From assembly GCA_015232865.1 (NCBI GenBank), contig JADFYU010000004.1, positions 81,321 to 145,320 on the forward strand: DNA of 64,000 nucleotides, read 5' to 3'. Under the pieces are notes generated by a model. The model saw nothing but the letters and a program-made list of their open reading frames with translations. It had not been told where the DNA came from and did not search any database. Both the position numbers and the translations under genes were made by a program. Origin of the DNA: Magnetococcales bacterium. GTDB lineage: Bacteria; Pseudomonadota; Magnetococcia; Magnetococcales; UBA8363. Shown here in pieces: positions 16,817-27,448 of this stretch (position 1 is its first letter; every line of letters starts with the position of its first letter).

Positions 16817-18835
16817 TCACAGACAACGGTGAAGGATTGTATCGATCAACCGTTTTTTTCTGACCGGCTTGGCCAGGTGGTCGTCGCATCCGGCCTGCTT
16901 GATTTTTTTTATCTCTTCCAGCATGGCATGGGCAGTCAGGGCGATGATCGGTGTGGCCTTGATCTGATTTTTTCTCTCCCATTCTCGCATCTGGCGAGTC
17001 GCTTCGTAACCATCCAACAATGGCATCTGGATATCCATCAGTACCAGATCAAAACGGGCTTGTTTAAATTTCTCAATGGCATCCAGGCCATTTTCCGCCA
17101 TAGCCATCCGAATCGGCAGATCCTCCAGGTAGGATTCAACAACCATCCGATTTTCTTCGATATCATCCACCAGCAAGATATTCAGCCCGGTCTTGGGGAT
17201 ATCCAAAACAGTCAAGTTGGCCCGAGCAGCCTCTGTGGCAGAAAGAGAGGGAGAGGAGACATTTTCTGTGGCCTGAGGTAACGACACGGTAAAAGAGAAT
17301 GTACTGCCCACCCCCGGTTCGCTGGTCAAAGAGATTGTTCCACCCATCAAATCGACCAATCGAGAACAGATCGAAAGCCCCAGACCGCTCCCTCCATGGG
17401 TGCGCGTCGTGCTGGATTCACTTTGGGTAAAGGGAAGAAAAATGGTGGATTGAATCTCCGCTCGCATACCAATGCCGGTGTCGGTCACCTCAAAAAAGAG
17501 GTCCGCATCCGGCCCACGGCTTACTTTGACCAAAACAGTGCCTGTTTCAGTAAATTTAACGGCGTTGCCAACCAGATTCAGAAGCACCTGGCGCAGACGA
17601 GTAGGGTCTCCCAACACCCATTGGGGGACATTCGGACCGATCTGCTCTTCCAGACTGATTGCTTTTTTCTGGGCATGATAAGCGAAAAGATTGGTAACTT
17701 CCGAAACAACACGCCATACGTCAAAGACCGTTTTCTCCAACATCAACCGTCCCGCCTCAATTTTGGAGAGATCGAGAATGTCATTGATCAGGGTCAGCAA
17801 CGTCTCACCGGAGCGGTTGAGCGTGGCGACATAACCGGCTTGGGTTTCGCTGAGGGCGCTATCTTGAAGCAACTCACTCATGCCGAGAATGACATTCATC
17901 GGCGTGCGAATTTCATGAGACATGGTGGCCAAAAACGCACTTTTTGACTGATTGGCCGACTCTGCCCTCTTTTTTTCTTCGATCAACGCATTTTCCAACA
18001 ACTTCCGTTCGGTGACGTCACGCAGAATCGCCGAATAATATCGGATGCCGGAAACCTTCCAGGTAGAGAGAGAGGCTTCCAGGGGAAATTCCTCGCCATT
18101 TTTTCTCAACCCGGTCAATTCCAGTACCTGCCCCTGACTGGACAACCCACCACTGACCAGGGATCTCTCCAACCCTTTCCGTTGAGCGGCTTGGAATCGA
18201 GACGGCATGATCAGTTGGGCGTTTTTACCTCGGATCTCCGATTCAGTATAACCAAAAATGGATTCTGCCCCCCGATTCCAGACATTGATCTGTCCCAACT
18301 CATCGATGCAGATGATACCATCTTGCGCGGATCGGGTAATGGAGCGAAATTTGTTTTCAGCCAACTCCCGATTACTGATTTCCAATTTCAATTGCTCATT
18401 TTTTTTCTGCATCGAATTGGCGAGCGCTTCCAGGGCATACCGCTGCTGGTACAGATCGACAAAAATCTGAACTTTAGCACGCAACACCTGATCGTTGATG
18501 GGTTTTTTGATATAGTCCACCGCTCCCAGGTCATAGGCTTTCAAGACATTGGACTCGTCTGTATAGGCCGCCGTGACAAAGATGATCGGAATATTTCTGG
18601 TTTGAGAGTTGCCACGCATGAGTTCGGCCACCTCATAACCGCTCATTCCGGGCATATTGACATCAAGCAGAACAACCGCCAGATCGTGTTCCAAGGTCAT
18701 GATCAACGCCTCTTGACCAGAGCCGGCATCCAAAAGCTCCAACTCCATATCGGCTAAAACGACATGGAGGGCCAACAGATTGCTCGGCAGGTCATCGACC
18801 ACGAGAACTTTTGTCTTTTTATCTGGTTTTTCCAT
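16817..18835 (-). CDS. Hybrid sensor histidine kinase REC-PAS-HisKA-HATPase-REC
   Basis: A 672-residue soluble hybrid kinase. An N-terminal receiver (about 8-125, phospho-Asp in VLLDVNMPG near residue 55, KKPI) is followed by a short coil, PAS (about 155-275, DVTERK end), HisKA with SHEIRTPMN (His near 310), HATPase (VGNAVKFTETG, TDTGIGM, GGSGLGLSI) and a C-terminal receiver (about 550-671, phospho-Asp in LVLMDIQMP). Cytoplasmic, no membrane segments. Its start lies three bases after the CheB stop, so it is the last gene of a four-gene operon. The N-terminal receiver probably takes phosphate from the upstream triple-receiver kinase. Confidence 0.93.
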   Translation of the reverse strand: MEKPDKKTKVLVVDDLPSNLLALHVVLADMELELLDAGSGQEALIMTLEHDLAVVLLDVNMPGMSGYEVAELMRGNSQTRNIPIIFVTAAYTDESNVLKAYDLGAVDYIKKPINDQVLRAKVQIFVDLYQQRYALEALANSMQKKNEQLKLEISNRELAENKFRSITRSAQDGIICIDELGQINVWNRGAESIFGYTESEIRGKNAQLIMPSRFQAAQRKGLERSLVSGGLSSQGQVLELTGLRKNGEEFPLEASLSTWKVSGIRYYSAILRDVTERKLLENALIEEKKRAESANQSKSAFLATMSHEIRTPMNVILGMSELLQDSALSETQAGYVATLNRSGETLLTLINDILDLSKIEAGRLMLEKTVFDVWRVVSEVTNLFAYHAQKKAISLEEQIGPNVPQWVLGDPTRLRQVLLNLVGNAVKFTETGTVLVKVSRGPDADLFFEVTDTGIGMRAEIQSTIFLPFTQSESSTTRTHGGSGLGLSICSRLVDLMGGTISLTSEPGVGSTFSFTVSLPQATENVSSPSLSATEAARANLTVLDIPKTGLNILLVDDIEENRMVVESYLEDLPIRMAMAENGLDAIEKFKQARFDLVLMDIQMPLLDGYEATRQMREWERKNQIKATPIIALTAHAMLEEIKKIKQAGCDDHLAKPVRKKRLIDTILHRCL

Positions 18836-18838
18836 AAG

Positions 18839-19405
18839 TCAGTCCACCAATGTCTGCAAAAAACCGGCAATCTCAACTAGAGGAATGACATGCATTGCCG
18901 CGTCCAGTTCAATGGCCGCCAGAGGCATGAAAGGGGCCTCGGCGGTTTTTGGATCTTGAACAATCGTCATCCCCCCCTGTTGTCGAATGCGTTTCAGTCC
19001 CAACGCCCCATCTGCGTTGGCTCCGGTCAGAAGAACTCCCACCGTTGCGTCGGAAAAAGCATCGACCGCACTTTCGAACAACACATCAATGCTTGGCCGA
19101 GCATGATTGACTTTTTTATCCACGGACAAGGAGAGGGTGGCATCCTTTTCCAGCAACAGATGATAATTGGGCGGTGACACCAACACTTCGCCAGCCTGTA
19201 TGGTTTTTTTCTCCATGGCCTCATACACCCGAATCCGGCTGACTCGATTCAAATGGGTCACCAGATAGTTCTGCGGATCAGAGGCCATATGTTGAATCAT
19301 CAGAATGGGCAGCGGAAACGAAGGAAGCAACCGAACCAGAATCTCTTCCAGAGCTTTCAATCCCCCGGCGGAGCAACCGATGACAACAACCCGATAAGCA
19401 CTCAT
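18839..19405 (-). CDS. cheB: CheB-type protein-glutamate methylesterase domain without receiver
   Basis: A 188-residue stand-alone CheB catalytic domain; classical CheB is about 350 residues with an N-terminal receiver, which is absent here. The Ser-His-Asp triad is visible as GCSAGGLKAL, IQHMASDP and LLTGANADGALG. It overlaps cheR by four bases. There is no CheA, CheW or chemoreceptor in the window, so the substrate may be the coiled-coil segment of the neighbouring membrane kinase rather than a flagellar chemoreceptor. That last point is inference. Confidence 0.92.
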   Translation of the reverse strand: MSAYRVVVIGCSAGGLKALEEILVRLLPSFPLPILMIQHMASDPQNYLVTHLNRVSRIRVYEAMEKKTIQAGEVLVSPPNYHLLLEKDATLSLSVDKKVNHARPSIDVLFESAVDAFSDATVGVLLTGANADGALGLKRIRQQGGMTIVQDPKTAEAPFMPLAAIELDAAMHVIPLVEIAGFLQTLVD

Positions 19406-20244
19406 TTTTCCAGTTGTTCTTTTCGCAACTTTCTAAAGACCATCTCTTTTTCCTGTACCGGCCTGAAAGCGCGGGCAACCGGACTCAAGTGCAGGGACTC
19501 CTTCTGACCCAGACAGAGAAAGCCGTCCCGTTCCAAGCTGTCATGGAGCAGTGTCAATACCCGATCCTGAAGTGTTCGGTTGAAGTAGATCAATACATTA
19601 CGACAAAGAATCAGGTTGGCTTGGATGAACACCCCGTCGGTCGCCAGGTTATGTCGGGAAAAGGTGATATTTTTTTTAAGTTCATCGTCCATTTTGGCCA
19701 AATTATATCTGGCGACATAATAATCGGAGAAGGTTCCACGACCACCGGATTTTTGGTAGTTACCGGTATAATCCCGCATATAATCCAGAGAAAAAATGCC
19801 GTCCTGCGCCTTGCGTAGCGATTCATGACTCAAATCGGTGGCAAAAATCTGACAACGATCGTAAATCCCCTCCTCCTTGAGAAGAATAGCCAGAGAATAG
19901 ACCTCCTCTCCCGTGGCACAACCCGCATGCCAGATATTGATGAACGGGTAGGATTGAAGAATGGGAATGATCTGTTGGCGGAGCACCTTGAACAGATTGG
20001 GATCGCGAAACATTTCGGTAACCGGAACCGATATGCCGTTGATGAGGGACTCTTGAAACGCTAGATCTCGCATCATTCTCGGAATAATTTCAGAAAGATG
20101 TGTCAACCGGTTGTTTTCGGCAAAATTGATCAGACGACGTTTCAGGGATGCTTGGGAATATTGACGAAAATCGTACCCATAACGTCGGTACAACCCTTCC
20201 ACCAACAGGTCTATTTCAATATCTTGAATTGAGGAGTCGTCCAT
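19402..20244 (-). CDS. cheR: CheR-type protein-glutamate O-methyltransferase
   Basis: A 280-residue SAM-dependent methyltransferase of the CheR family. The N-terminal helical domain has YDFRQYSQASLKRRL and the catalytic domain has VTEMFRDPNLF, HAGCATGEEVYSLAILL (SAM-binding loop), FATDLS and LILCRNVLIYF. The length is the family norm, with no TPR extension. It starts 15 bases after the upstream kinase stop and overlaps cheB. It is paired with cheB, so a reversible methylation circuit is likely. Confidence 0.95.
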   Translation of the reverse strand: MDDSSIQDIEIDLLVEGLYRRYGYDFRQYSQASLKRRLINFAENNRLTHLSEIIPRMMRDLAFQESLINGISVPVTEMFRDPNLFKVLRQQIIPILQSYPFINIWHAGCATGEEVYSLAILLKEEGIYDRCQIFATDLSHESLRKAQDGIFSLDYMRDYTGNYQKSGGRGTFSDYYVARYNLAKMDDELKKNITFSRHNLATDGVFIQANLILCRNVLIYFNRTLQDRVLTLLHDSLERDGFLCLGQKESLHLSPVARAFRPVQEKEMVFRKLRKEQLEK

Positions 20245-20259
20245 TGTCCGCCTGTCATT

Positions 20260-23200
20260 CTAATAGAGCCAGACCCGCATCATGGAGAGCAGGCGGTCGG
20301 TGTCGATGGGTTTGGGCAGATAATCGTTGGCTCCCGCTGCCAGACATCTTTCCCGGTCTTCCAGCATGGCTTTGGCGGTAACGGCGATGATGGGCAACTT
20401 TTGCATGGACCTGGTTTTACGGATCTCCTGCATGGTTTGATAGCCATCCATTTCCGGCATCATGATATCCATCAGCACCAGTTGAATATCGCTGTTATCC
20501 GCCAATATCTCCAGCGCCTTTTGCCCGGAAGCGGATATCATCACCTTGAGGCCGTTAAGCTCCAGGGTTCGCGACAGCGCGAACGTATTGCGAACGTCAT
20601 CGTCCACCAACAGCACCTTTTTGTTGAGCAAGGTCTGCTCGGGATCATGGACCTGACGAAGCATTTGTCGTTGGGATTCCGGCAACTTTTCCTCGACGCT
20701 GTGGAGAAAAAGAACCACCTCATCCAACAATCGATCCGCAGATTTGGCTCCTTTGATAACAATACTATCGGTATAGTGTTGCAAATGTTGATATTCGTCC
20801 CGACTCAAATCCCGGCCAGAGTAGACCACGACCGGCGGTTTGTGCACCTCGGGCAGATCATGAAGACGATCCAACAACTCAAAACCGGTCATGTCAGGCA
20901 GACCAAGATCCAAAATCATACAGTCAAAATGACGATCTTTGAGCAGGGTTGACGCCTCTTCTCCCGTGGCCGTCGTTGTGATGTTGATGGTGTCGTTGTC
21001 GAGAAGGCTTATGATCGCCTTTTGTGCGGCCAGATTGTCCTCTACGACCAACAGTTCCCGAATCTTGCTCGTGTGAAAGTATTGTATGCGATCCAAAGCC
21101 ATTTCCAACTGGGATGAGCTGACCGGTTTTCGCAGAAAACCGATGGCCCCTTTTTGCATCTCATCGGCCAGATGTTCCTGACCGGAAACGATATGTACCG
21201 GAATATGGCGTGTCTCCGAATTTTGTTTGAGACAGTCCAAGACACTCCAGCCATCCAGATCCGGCAAGCCCAGATCGAGTATGATGCCGATCGGTTGATG
21301 CTGCATGGCCAGTGATAGGCCGGTCCGACCATCGGTAGCCACGACGCACTTGAAGCCTTTCTCGTGGAACAGCAGGCAGATTGTCCGGGCAAAATTTTGA
21401 TCATCCTCAATGATCAGGATTGAAGGATCTCTGGGCAAAAGACTTTTTCGATCATCCGCTACCAAGGGAACAATCTCAGGGGAGGCTGGAGTTGGCAATG
21501 GGGAAGCCGCCAGGACTTTGTTCAGTATTTCCGGATTTTTTTCGAGCCGGGTGCCCTGGGCTGGTAAAAATAAAGCAAAGGTACTCCCTTTCCCCTCCTG
21601 GCTGTGGACAGCGATGCTCCCACCCAGCGCCTTTGCCAGCTCAAGAGAGATGGAAAGCCCCAGACCGGTTCCTCCAAAATGACGATTGGTGGTCCCGTCG
21701 CCCTGTTGGAATGCTTCAAAAATAATCTGGATTTTATCCTCTGGAATGCCAATTCCCGTATCCGTAACCAAAACCGCCAACCCCTCTTTCGGAAAGTTTG
21801 CCGGCGGTGGTGGCAGAGAGGCCGGGTCTGGTCGTTGAAAATGGATGGAGACGCTCCCTTCCTGGCAAAATTTGATGGCGTTGGCCAACAGATTTTTGAG
21901 AATCTGACCGCACCGCTCCCAATCGGTATAAAAATGATCGGGCAATTCAGGCTCGATGGAGACTTCAAACTCAAGTCCTTTTGTCTCAGCCATGGGACGA
22001 ACCTGTTCGACCAGAACATGAGAAAATTCCGTCAGATTCATGGTCTCCAAATGGAGTTCCATCCGCCCCGCCTCAATTTTGGCCAGATCAAGAATGTCGT
22101 TGATCAACCGCAACAGATCCTCTCCGCTGGCGTGAATGATACGGGCCGCCTCGATCTGACCGGGTTGAAGATTGCCCTCTCGATTTTGCGAGAAGGATTT
22201 AGCCAGGATCAGAAGACTATTCAGCGGAGTTCTTAGTTCGTGGGACATGTTGGCCAAAAATTCTGATTTGTATCGGCTGGCCTGCTCCAACTCCAAAGCC
22301 TTCTGCTGCAACACCTGGTTGGCTTGCTCCCGTGCAGACTGTTCATCCATTAAACGCTGGGTTTTTTCCTGCAAATTGCGGTTGGCGGCAGACAGATTAT
22401 CCTGCTGAATGCGCAACTCCTCCTCCGACGCCTGTAGGGAGTCGGTCTGTTTTTTCATCACCTCGTTGGCTTGACGAAGTTCCTCCTGTTGGGCAGACAA
22501 CTTTTCCGCCTGAGCCTGAGTCTGTTTGAGCAACTCCTGGGCTCGATAACTACGACGCAGATTTTCCATGATCAAGGAGATGGATTGTGACGACTCCTTC
22601 AAAACCGCCAACTGAGCCGACGAAAAAGATTGAAAGGCGGCTATCTCCATGACACACAACACCTGCTCATGAGAAAGAATCGGAAAGGCGTAGATGCTCA
22701 GGGGTTTACCCTCACCAAGCCCGGAGCTGATGAGAACGTAATCATCGGGAACGTTGTTCAACCTGATTGGCCGTTTTTCACGAACACACTGGCCAATCAG
22801 CCCCTCTCCTGGAGCAAAAGAGGTGCGGAGGTTTTTTCGATGTTCATAGCCATAGGAGGCCTGCAGCTCATAGCGCCCGGATTGCTCATCGAGCAGATAG
22901 ACCACTCCATGCCCACCTTGCAAAAGAGGGGTCAGATAACGAATGAGCGATTCAGCCAGATCAGGCAGATTCTCGGCCCGTTGCAGATGGGTCATCAAGT
23001 CCGTACTGCTGGATTGGACCCAGATCGACTCTTCAGTCTGGCTCGCCATCTGATCAAAAACCCGCGCGAGTTGTCCGAACTCATCCGTACCTTGAAAACC
23101 CACACGGGAAGACAAGTCGCCGGCGGCTATCTTGCCGGCGACCGAACTCAGGCGTCTGATGGGATAGACGATGCTGCGCGTATTGAAGACAGCCAAGGCT

Positions 23201-23805
23201 ATAGAAACCAGAATACCGATAAAAAACAGCAAAAAGGAGATAAAAATCGCTTCTTGATGTTGCGCTTCCGCATTGGCGTGAAACGTATCGGCTTTGTTGC
23301 GTGCAAAGAGGATGAACTCGTTGATTGTTAATGTCAGTTTTTTTACATATTCCGACGCTTTTCCGTACGTAATATCCAGAGCGATCTGGTTTTCGCCGCG
23401 ACGCAGGTGTTCAATGGCACTATCACGGATGGGTTTCCAACCGTTCAAAAGGGAGCGCAGTTCATCGACCTTGGTCTTTTCGCCCAAAAAACGTTCGTAA
23501 ACCAAATCCAGATCTTTGAAGACCTTCCATTCCAAGTCAGCTATTGCCGTAATAGCCCCTTCCAACTCCTGTTCATCTTTAGATAGCACCAACCCCCTCA
23601 TGATGTGGTGCATACGAACAATGCTGCCATCAATCCGTAGAATGGCCGTACTCACCGTAAAAGGGTGCCGATAGAGGTTGCGTTCGTATTCGGCCAACTT
23701 TTGCAAATAATAGGCGTTGATTGCATTTGCAACCGCAAACACGGCAATCAGCAACGCAAACGTCCAACCAAGTCGGTATCCAATTTTAAGGTGACGGAAA
23801 AACAT
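20260..23805 (-). CDS. Membrane hybrid histidine kinase: four-helix sensor-HAMP-GAF-HisKA-HATPase-REC-REC-REC
   Basis: An 1181-residue sensor. TM1 (about 10-32) and TM2 (about 184-206) flank a helical periplasmic domain like the four-helix bundle of chemoreceptors. Then come HAMP (205-255), GAF (275-415), a Gln-rich coiled coil (415-515), HisKA with SHELRTPLN (about 522), HATPase (620-753) and three receivers with Asp in [22 protein letters not shown] and [11 protein letters not shown]. The ATG at 23805 has GGGAG six bases upstream; an ATG at 23904 would run the N-terminus into a repeat element, so it is rejected. First gene of the operon with cheR, cheB and a second hybrid kinase. The receptor-like N-terminus and coiled coil are plausible CheR/CheB methylation targets. 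Confidence 0.93.
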   Translation of the reverse strand: MFFRHLKIGYRLGWTFALLIAVFAVANAINAYYLQKLAEYERNLYRHPFTVSTAILRIDGSIVRMHHIMRGLVLSKDEQELEGAITAIADLEWKVFKDLDLVYERFLGEKTKVDELRSLLNGWKPIRDSAIEHLRRGENQIALDITYGKASEYVKKLTLTINEFILFARNKADTFHANAEAQHQEAIFISFLLFFIGILVSIALAVFNTRSIVYPIRRLSSVAGKIAAGDLSSRVGFQGTDEFGQLARVFDQMASQTEESIWVQSSSTDLMTHLQRAENLPDLAESLIRYLTPLLQGGHGVVYLLDEQSGRYELQASYGYEHRKNLRTSFAPGEGLIGQCVREKRPIRLNNVPDDYVLISSGLGEGKPLSIYAFPILSHEQVLCVMEIAAFQSFSSAQLAVLKESSQSISLIMENLRRSYRAQELLKQTQAQAEKLSAQQEELRQANEVMKKQTDSLQASEEELRIQQDNLSAANRNLQEKTQRLMDEQSAREQANQVLQQKALELEQASRYKSEFLANMSHELRTPLNSLLILAKSFSQNREGNLQPGQIEAARIIHASGEDLLRLINDILDLAKIEAGRMELHLETMNLTEFSHVLVEQVRPMAETKGLEFEVSIEPELPDHFYTDWERCGQILKNLLANAIKFCQEGSVSIHFQRPDPASLPPPPANFPKEGLAVLVTDTGIGIPEDKIQIIFEAFQQGDGTTNRHFGGTGLGLSISLELAKALGGSIAVHSQEGKGSTFALFLPAQGTRLEKNPEILNKVLAASPLPTPASPEIVPLVADDRKSLLPRDPSILIIEDDQNFARTICLLFHEKGFKCVVATDGRTGLSLAMQHQPIGIILDLGLPDLDGWSVLDCLKQNSETRHIPVHIVSGQEHLADEMQKGAIGFLRKPVSSSQLEMALDRIQYFHTSKIRELLVVEDNLAAQKAIISLLDNDTINITTTATGEEASTLLKDRHFDCMILDLGLPDMTGFELLDRLHDLPEVHKPPVVVYSGRDLSRDEYQHLQHYTDSIVIKGAKSADRLLDEVVLFLHSVEEKLPESQRQMLRQVHDPEQTLLNKKVLLVDDDVRNTFALSRTLELNGLKVMISASGQKALEILADNSDIQLVLMDIMMPEMDGYQTMQEIRKTRSMQKLPIIAVTAKAMLEDRERCLAAGANDYLPKPIDTDRLLSMMRVWLY

Positions 23806-23867
23806 CGACTGCTCCCTTGATATTTCATGGTGAACGGCACAGAGAAGCGAGTAGGTGGTCATTTTCA

Positions 23868-24028
23868 TCTGGAAACGGCGGTTGACAGTCGGTACACGGC
23901 GCAATCCATTGATTTACGGCTGGATCAGGAAAACCGGTGTCATCGGCGTAAAAATGAGTTTTTTCGCCTGTTTTCCTGATGGATCAATGGATTGACCAAG
24001 ATACATACTGACAACTGCCATCTCCAGG
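23868..24028. repeat. Miniature inverted-repeat element, long copy, upstream of the kinase operon
   Basis: A copy of 161 bp with ends CTGGAAACGGCGGTTG and its complement CAACTGCCATCTCCAGG. The interior forms a second long palindrome (CAATCCATTGAT paired with ATCAATGGATTG). It lies 63 bases before the kinase start and may carry or insulate its promoter. The remaining 24029-24254 holds no gene I can support. Confidence 0.7.
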
Positions 24029-24254
24029 TTATCTCTCTCCCCAGTCAATGCGCGATTATGATGTCAGGATATCACGAAAAATCATCGACCGTCACCTTGC
24101 CTGAACATTTTCATGGCGGATTTTTGGGAATCTAATAACATTTGGCTCAATTATATGGTAATATTCGTCAGAATTGTGTTGTACCAACCGCTCTTCTTAG
24201 ATTAATATGCGTTAACCAATGGCTTGTTTCGAATCAAAACAAGGGGCAGCTACG

Positions 24255-24692
24255 ATGAGTTTTTCACTGATAAACGAATTAAAGAGTGAGCATCAACAAC
24301 TTCTTTTGGCATTTCAAGAGATTGACGGTCTAGGCATCAACTCCATGCTCGGACGCCAAAAGTTGATCAAGCTGGGGCGTTTTTTGGAAAACCATTTTAA
24401 AAAGGAGAACGCCGGCGTCTACATGCTGTTGGAAAAAATAGCGGAAAATGATTCCAACGTCATGATGATGCTCTATCGAAACAACCGGGATCTGGAAGAT
24501 ATCTCCGATGAGATTCGCTCCTTCTTCCGATTTTGCACCCGGATGGATGCCCAGGAGATCTGCAAAGACCGCTATGCCATGGTCAAGGAACAACTTAAAG
24601 CCCGAATCGATCGGGAAGAGCTGTTTATCTTCGAATCCTTCCTGAACGTGGTATCGAACATGTTTGATCGCTGTCCAGCCGAGCCTGTGTAA
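24255..24692 (+). CDS. Hemerythrin HHE-like helical protein (degenerate)
   Basis: A 145-residue all-helical cytoplasmic protein. SEHQQLL near the N-terminus and LENHFKKEN about 45 residues later resemble the first two helices of HHE domains, and EELFIFESFL near the end resembles the last. However, His is absent in the third helix and in the fourth (IDREELF instead of HxxxEE), so a complete diiron site is unlikely. The ATG at 24255 is preferred, with AGGGG eight bases upstream. Single gene between the repeat element and hisC. It could also be a distant Rsd-like anti-sigma helical protein. Confidence 0.55.
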   Translation: MSFSLINELKSEHQQLLLAFQEIDGLGINSMLGRQKLIKLGRFLENHFKKENAGVYMLLEKIAENDSNVMMMLYRNNRDLEDISDEIRSFFRFCTRMDAQEICKDRYAMVKEQLKARIDREELFIFESFLNVVSNMFDRCPAEPV

Positions 24693-24827
24693 ACCGTATA
24701 TTTTTTTTCGGCAATCCCTTTGCATTCCAACGTGAAACCACTCGACAGCTGCACTCCCCCGCTTACACTCTTAGGAGCCCTCCTTCGTGGCGAGTTCTCA
24801 CGCATACGATCTTTAAAGGTTTTCTTA

Positions 24828-25943
24828 ATGAACCAGAAAAACCATGATTTTTCATTCTTGTTCCGTCCCGGCATCCTCTCCATCCGACCGTACAGTCCCG
24901 GGAAACCCATTGAGGAGGTTCAGAGAGAGTTGGGTCTGTCTGACATCATCAAGCTGGCCAGCAACGAAGATCCTGAAGGACCGCACCCAGCGGTTGTTCA
25001 GGCCATTCAACAGGCGGCCCTGGAAATCAACCGCTATCCCGATGGCAGCGGCTATCACTTAACCAAAAAATTGGCCGGTCAACTGGGCTGTGAATCAGAA
25101 TCAATTCTGTTGGGTAATGGCTCAAACGAGCTGTTGAACATGGTGGTGCGCGCATTGATCTCTCCCGGTGAAAACATGGTTTTTGCCCGGCCCAGTTTCA
25201 TTGTCTATGACCTGGCGGCGGAGATGAATTTTGAGTGTGGGCGGGCCATCTCCCTGAATGATCAGGACCGCCACGACCTGCAAGCCATGGCCGATGCGGT
25301 GGATGGAAACACCAAATTGATGATGATCTGCAACCCCAACAATCCCACTGGAACCTACAACACCAAACAGGAAATCGTCCGACTGCTCGATCAACTGCCA
25401 AACCGGGTGATCGTCTTGTTGGACGAGGCCTATTTTGAATACGCCTTTGCCGAGGATTATCCCGACGGCTTAAAACTCCTGGCCGACTACCCCAATCTAC
25501 TGATCGCCCGAACCTTCTCAAAAATTCACGCTCTGGCCGGTCTACGCATCGGCTATCTGGTTGGTCATCCGAACCTGATCAAACAACTGCAAAAGACCCG
25601 AGAACCGTTCAACGTCAACTCTCTGGCTCAGGCGGCGGCCTCAGCAGCGTTGGATCTGCCGGATCTGGTCAGAAAAAGACGGCAACGCAATCGAGAACAG
25701 GGGATTTGGATGGCTGAACAGTTGACCAACTTGGGATTTACGGTGGTACCGTCGCAAACCAATTTCATCTTTGCCCGCCACACCACGAATGCCGGTGAGA
25801 TTTTTGACCGACTGTTAAAAGCCGGTGTCATCATCCGCCCCATGTCGGCTTTTGGCCTGGGACAAGGAGCCGTCCGCATCACCATCGGCCTGCCGGAAGA
25901 GAACCGTCGCTGCCTGTCCGCACTTCAGGAGTGTTGCGCTTAA
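24828..25943 (+). CDS. hisC: Histidinol-phosphate aminotransferase
   Basis: A 371-residue class I/II PLP aminotransferase that interconverts histidinol phosphate and imidazole acetol phosphate in histidine synthesis. Motifs: IKLASNEDPEGP, NELLNMVVRA, CNPNNPTGTYN, LDEAYFEYA, and the PLP-binding Lys in RTFSKIHALAGLRIGY, then Arg in the C-terminal AVRITIGLPEENRR. The ATG at 24828 (MNQKNHDF) matches the family start; the in-frame ATG at 24720 adds 36 unrelated residues. No other his genes are near. Paralogues of this group can also act on aromatic amino acids (HisC2/Cpa type), which is interesting given the aromatic genes downstream. Confidence 0.92.
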   Translation: MNQKNHDFSFLFRPGILSIRPYSPGKPIEEVQRELGLSDIIKLASNEDPEGPHPAVVQAIQQAALEINRYPDGSGYHLTKKLAGQLGCESESILLGNGSNELLNMVVRALISPGENMVFARPSFIVYDLAAEMNFECGRAISLNDQDRHDLQAMADAVDGNTKLMMICNPNNPTGTYNTKQEIVRLLDQLPNRVIVLLDEAYFEYAFAEDYPDGLKLLADYPNLLIARTFSKIHALAGLRIGYLVGHPNLIKQLQKTREPFNVNSLAQAAASAALDLPDLVRKRRQRNREQGIWMAEQLTNLGFTVVPSQTNFIFARHTTNAGEIFDRLLKAGVIIRPMSAFGLGQGAVRITIGLPEENRRCLSALQECCA

Positions 25944-25948
25944 ACCAT

Positions 25949-25981
25949 CTGTTGCAAAAAAAAATTGCAAACATGCAACAG
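25949..25981. promoter_or_regulatory. Inverted repeat between hisC and the porin gene
   Basis: CTGTTGCA and TGCAACAG (8 bp) enclose 17 bases including a run of nine A. It sits six bases after the hisC stop and about 90 bases before the porin start. It could be an operator or a weak terminator; there is no T-run. Confidence 0.35.
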
Positions 25982-26073
25982 AACTGCTATCAAACCCAAC
26001 TTGATGGAGATCATCTAAAAATCTGATTGAGAGCAGACATTCTAAAATTTTTGCAGAGAATATAGAGGGCAAC

Positions 26074-27387
26074 ATGAAAAAATCAATTTTGGCAGTGAGT
26101 CTGTTGATGGCCGGACTGACTGCTGCGCCACAAGCCGGAGCGAACACGGGTTTCTCCTGGGGGGGAGATCTTCGCGTTCGTCTGGTCAACTGGAACAACA
26201 TCCCCGTCGCCAACGGTGCAACGGCCTTGACTCAATGGCAATACCACCGGACCCGCACACGGGTCTGGGGTGCCTACGGATTTACCCCGGACGTTTCGGT
26301 CAAAGCCCGTTTGAACAATGAATTCTGGGATTTTTCCGACGGGAAACCGGCCGGTCGTCCCCTGGATAATCAAGAATTCTTAAGCGAAATCGTTCCCGAC
26401 AATCTTTACGTGGATGTCAACAATCTGTTGGGAGGAAAACTCAACTTGCGCATCGGTCGCCAGGATATGATCTATGGAACCGGCAAGATTATTCTGGACG
26501 GAACACCGGAGGACGGTTCTCGGACCATTTTCTTCGATGCCATCAAAGCCCAATATAAACTCAACGACAGCATGACGATCGATCTGTTCGGCGTGATGAA
26601 CAATGATGAAGATCCCCTGACCATCAACAGCCATCATCGCAATCTCTCACCCAACGATATTGACGAAAGCGCCGTCGGTATCTACGTTAAAAATGCCCAT
26701 CAGCAGTATCCCTCCGAGTTGTACTATGTCTACAAGCACGAGAATGACACCAGCGTAGCCAACAATGACATCGACCTGCACACCTTTGGTGCGCGGATTA
26801 TGCCCAAGTTCAGCGCATCCCTCTCCGGCAACCTGGAAGTGGCCGTGCAGGATGGTGAAATGGACAACAACGCCGTCACCGATATCGGTGGTTGGATGGT
26901 TGATGCCAAATTGGCCTATAACCTGCCGATTCTGCCCAGCATGAAGCCGGTCGTGGATTTGAGCTATTATTTCCTTTCCGGCGATGATGCCGGCAGCACC
27001 ACCGATAACGAGGGATGGTGGTCGGTGTTTGGTCGGTGGTCACAAAACCAGGAGCTCTTCGTTTACTCCTACATCGGAACCAATGGCGCACAGCGTGGGG
27101 GTCCGGCTTGGTGGTCCAATCTCTCTTCCCCATCCGTTGGCCTGAACATGGCCGTTACCGAAAAGGGTAAGCTGGACCTGCGCACAGCCTGGTTGATGGC
27201 GGACGAGGATCTGGGAGCCGGAACCGGTAAAGACCGGGGATTGTACGTCACCTCCAAGTTTGCCTATCAGTTCAGTGACAACCTTTCCGGCCGTATCGTT
27301 TATGAGTTTTTAAACCCCGGAAACTATGACCTCAGCACAGCTGACAACGCTCATTTCTTTCAAACCCAGGTTATCTTTAAATTCTAG
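26074..27387 (+). CDS. Outer-membrane porin, alginate-export (AlgE-like) family
   Basis: A 437-residue beta-barrel. The signal peptide ends after AAPQAGA. The mature part alternates polar and aromatic residues, with GDLRVRLVNWN, RTRTRVWGAYGF, LNLRIGRQDMIYGTGKIILDG and FDAIKAQY, the pattern of alginate_exp porins. It ends in Phe (QTQVIFKF), the usual C-terminal barrel-assembly signal. The ATG is preceded by AGAGGGC. It lies upstream of the livJHMGF-type importer and may supply outer-membrane entry for its substrate. The true solute is unknown; the family name does not prove alginate export. Confidence 0.85.
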   Translation: MKKSILAVSLLMAGLTAAPQAGANTGFSWGGDLRVRLVNWNNIPVANGATALTQWQYHRTRTRVWGAYGFTPDVSVKARLNNEFWDFSDGKPAGRPLDNQEFLSEIVPDNLYVDVNNLLGGKLNLRIGRQDMIYGTGKIILDGTPEDGSRTIFFDAIKAQYKLNDSMTIDLFGVMNNDEDPLTINSHHRNLSPNDIDESAVGIYVKNAHQQYPSELYYVYKHENDTSVANNDIDLHTFGARIMPKFSASLSGNLEVAVQDGEMDNNAVTDIGGWMVDAKLAYNLPILPSMKPVVDLSYYFLSGDDAGSTTDNEGWWSVFGRWSQNQELFVYSYIGTNGAQRGGPAWWSNLSSPSVGLNMAVTEKGKLDLRTAWLMADEDLGAGTGKDRGLYVTSKFAYQFSDNLSGRIVYEFLNPGNYDLSTADNAHFFQTQVIFKF

Positions 27388-27448
27388 CCTATGGGGTCGT
27401 CAAGGCCCGTTTATCCGCTTTGACCCGTCGGCCTGATTGTGATTCTAA

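Noticed and set aside
23806..23904. A longer N-terminus for the triple-receiver kinase
   Set aside because: The added residues run into the repeat element, and the ATG at 23805 has the better ribosome-binding site and directly precedes the membrane helix.
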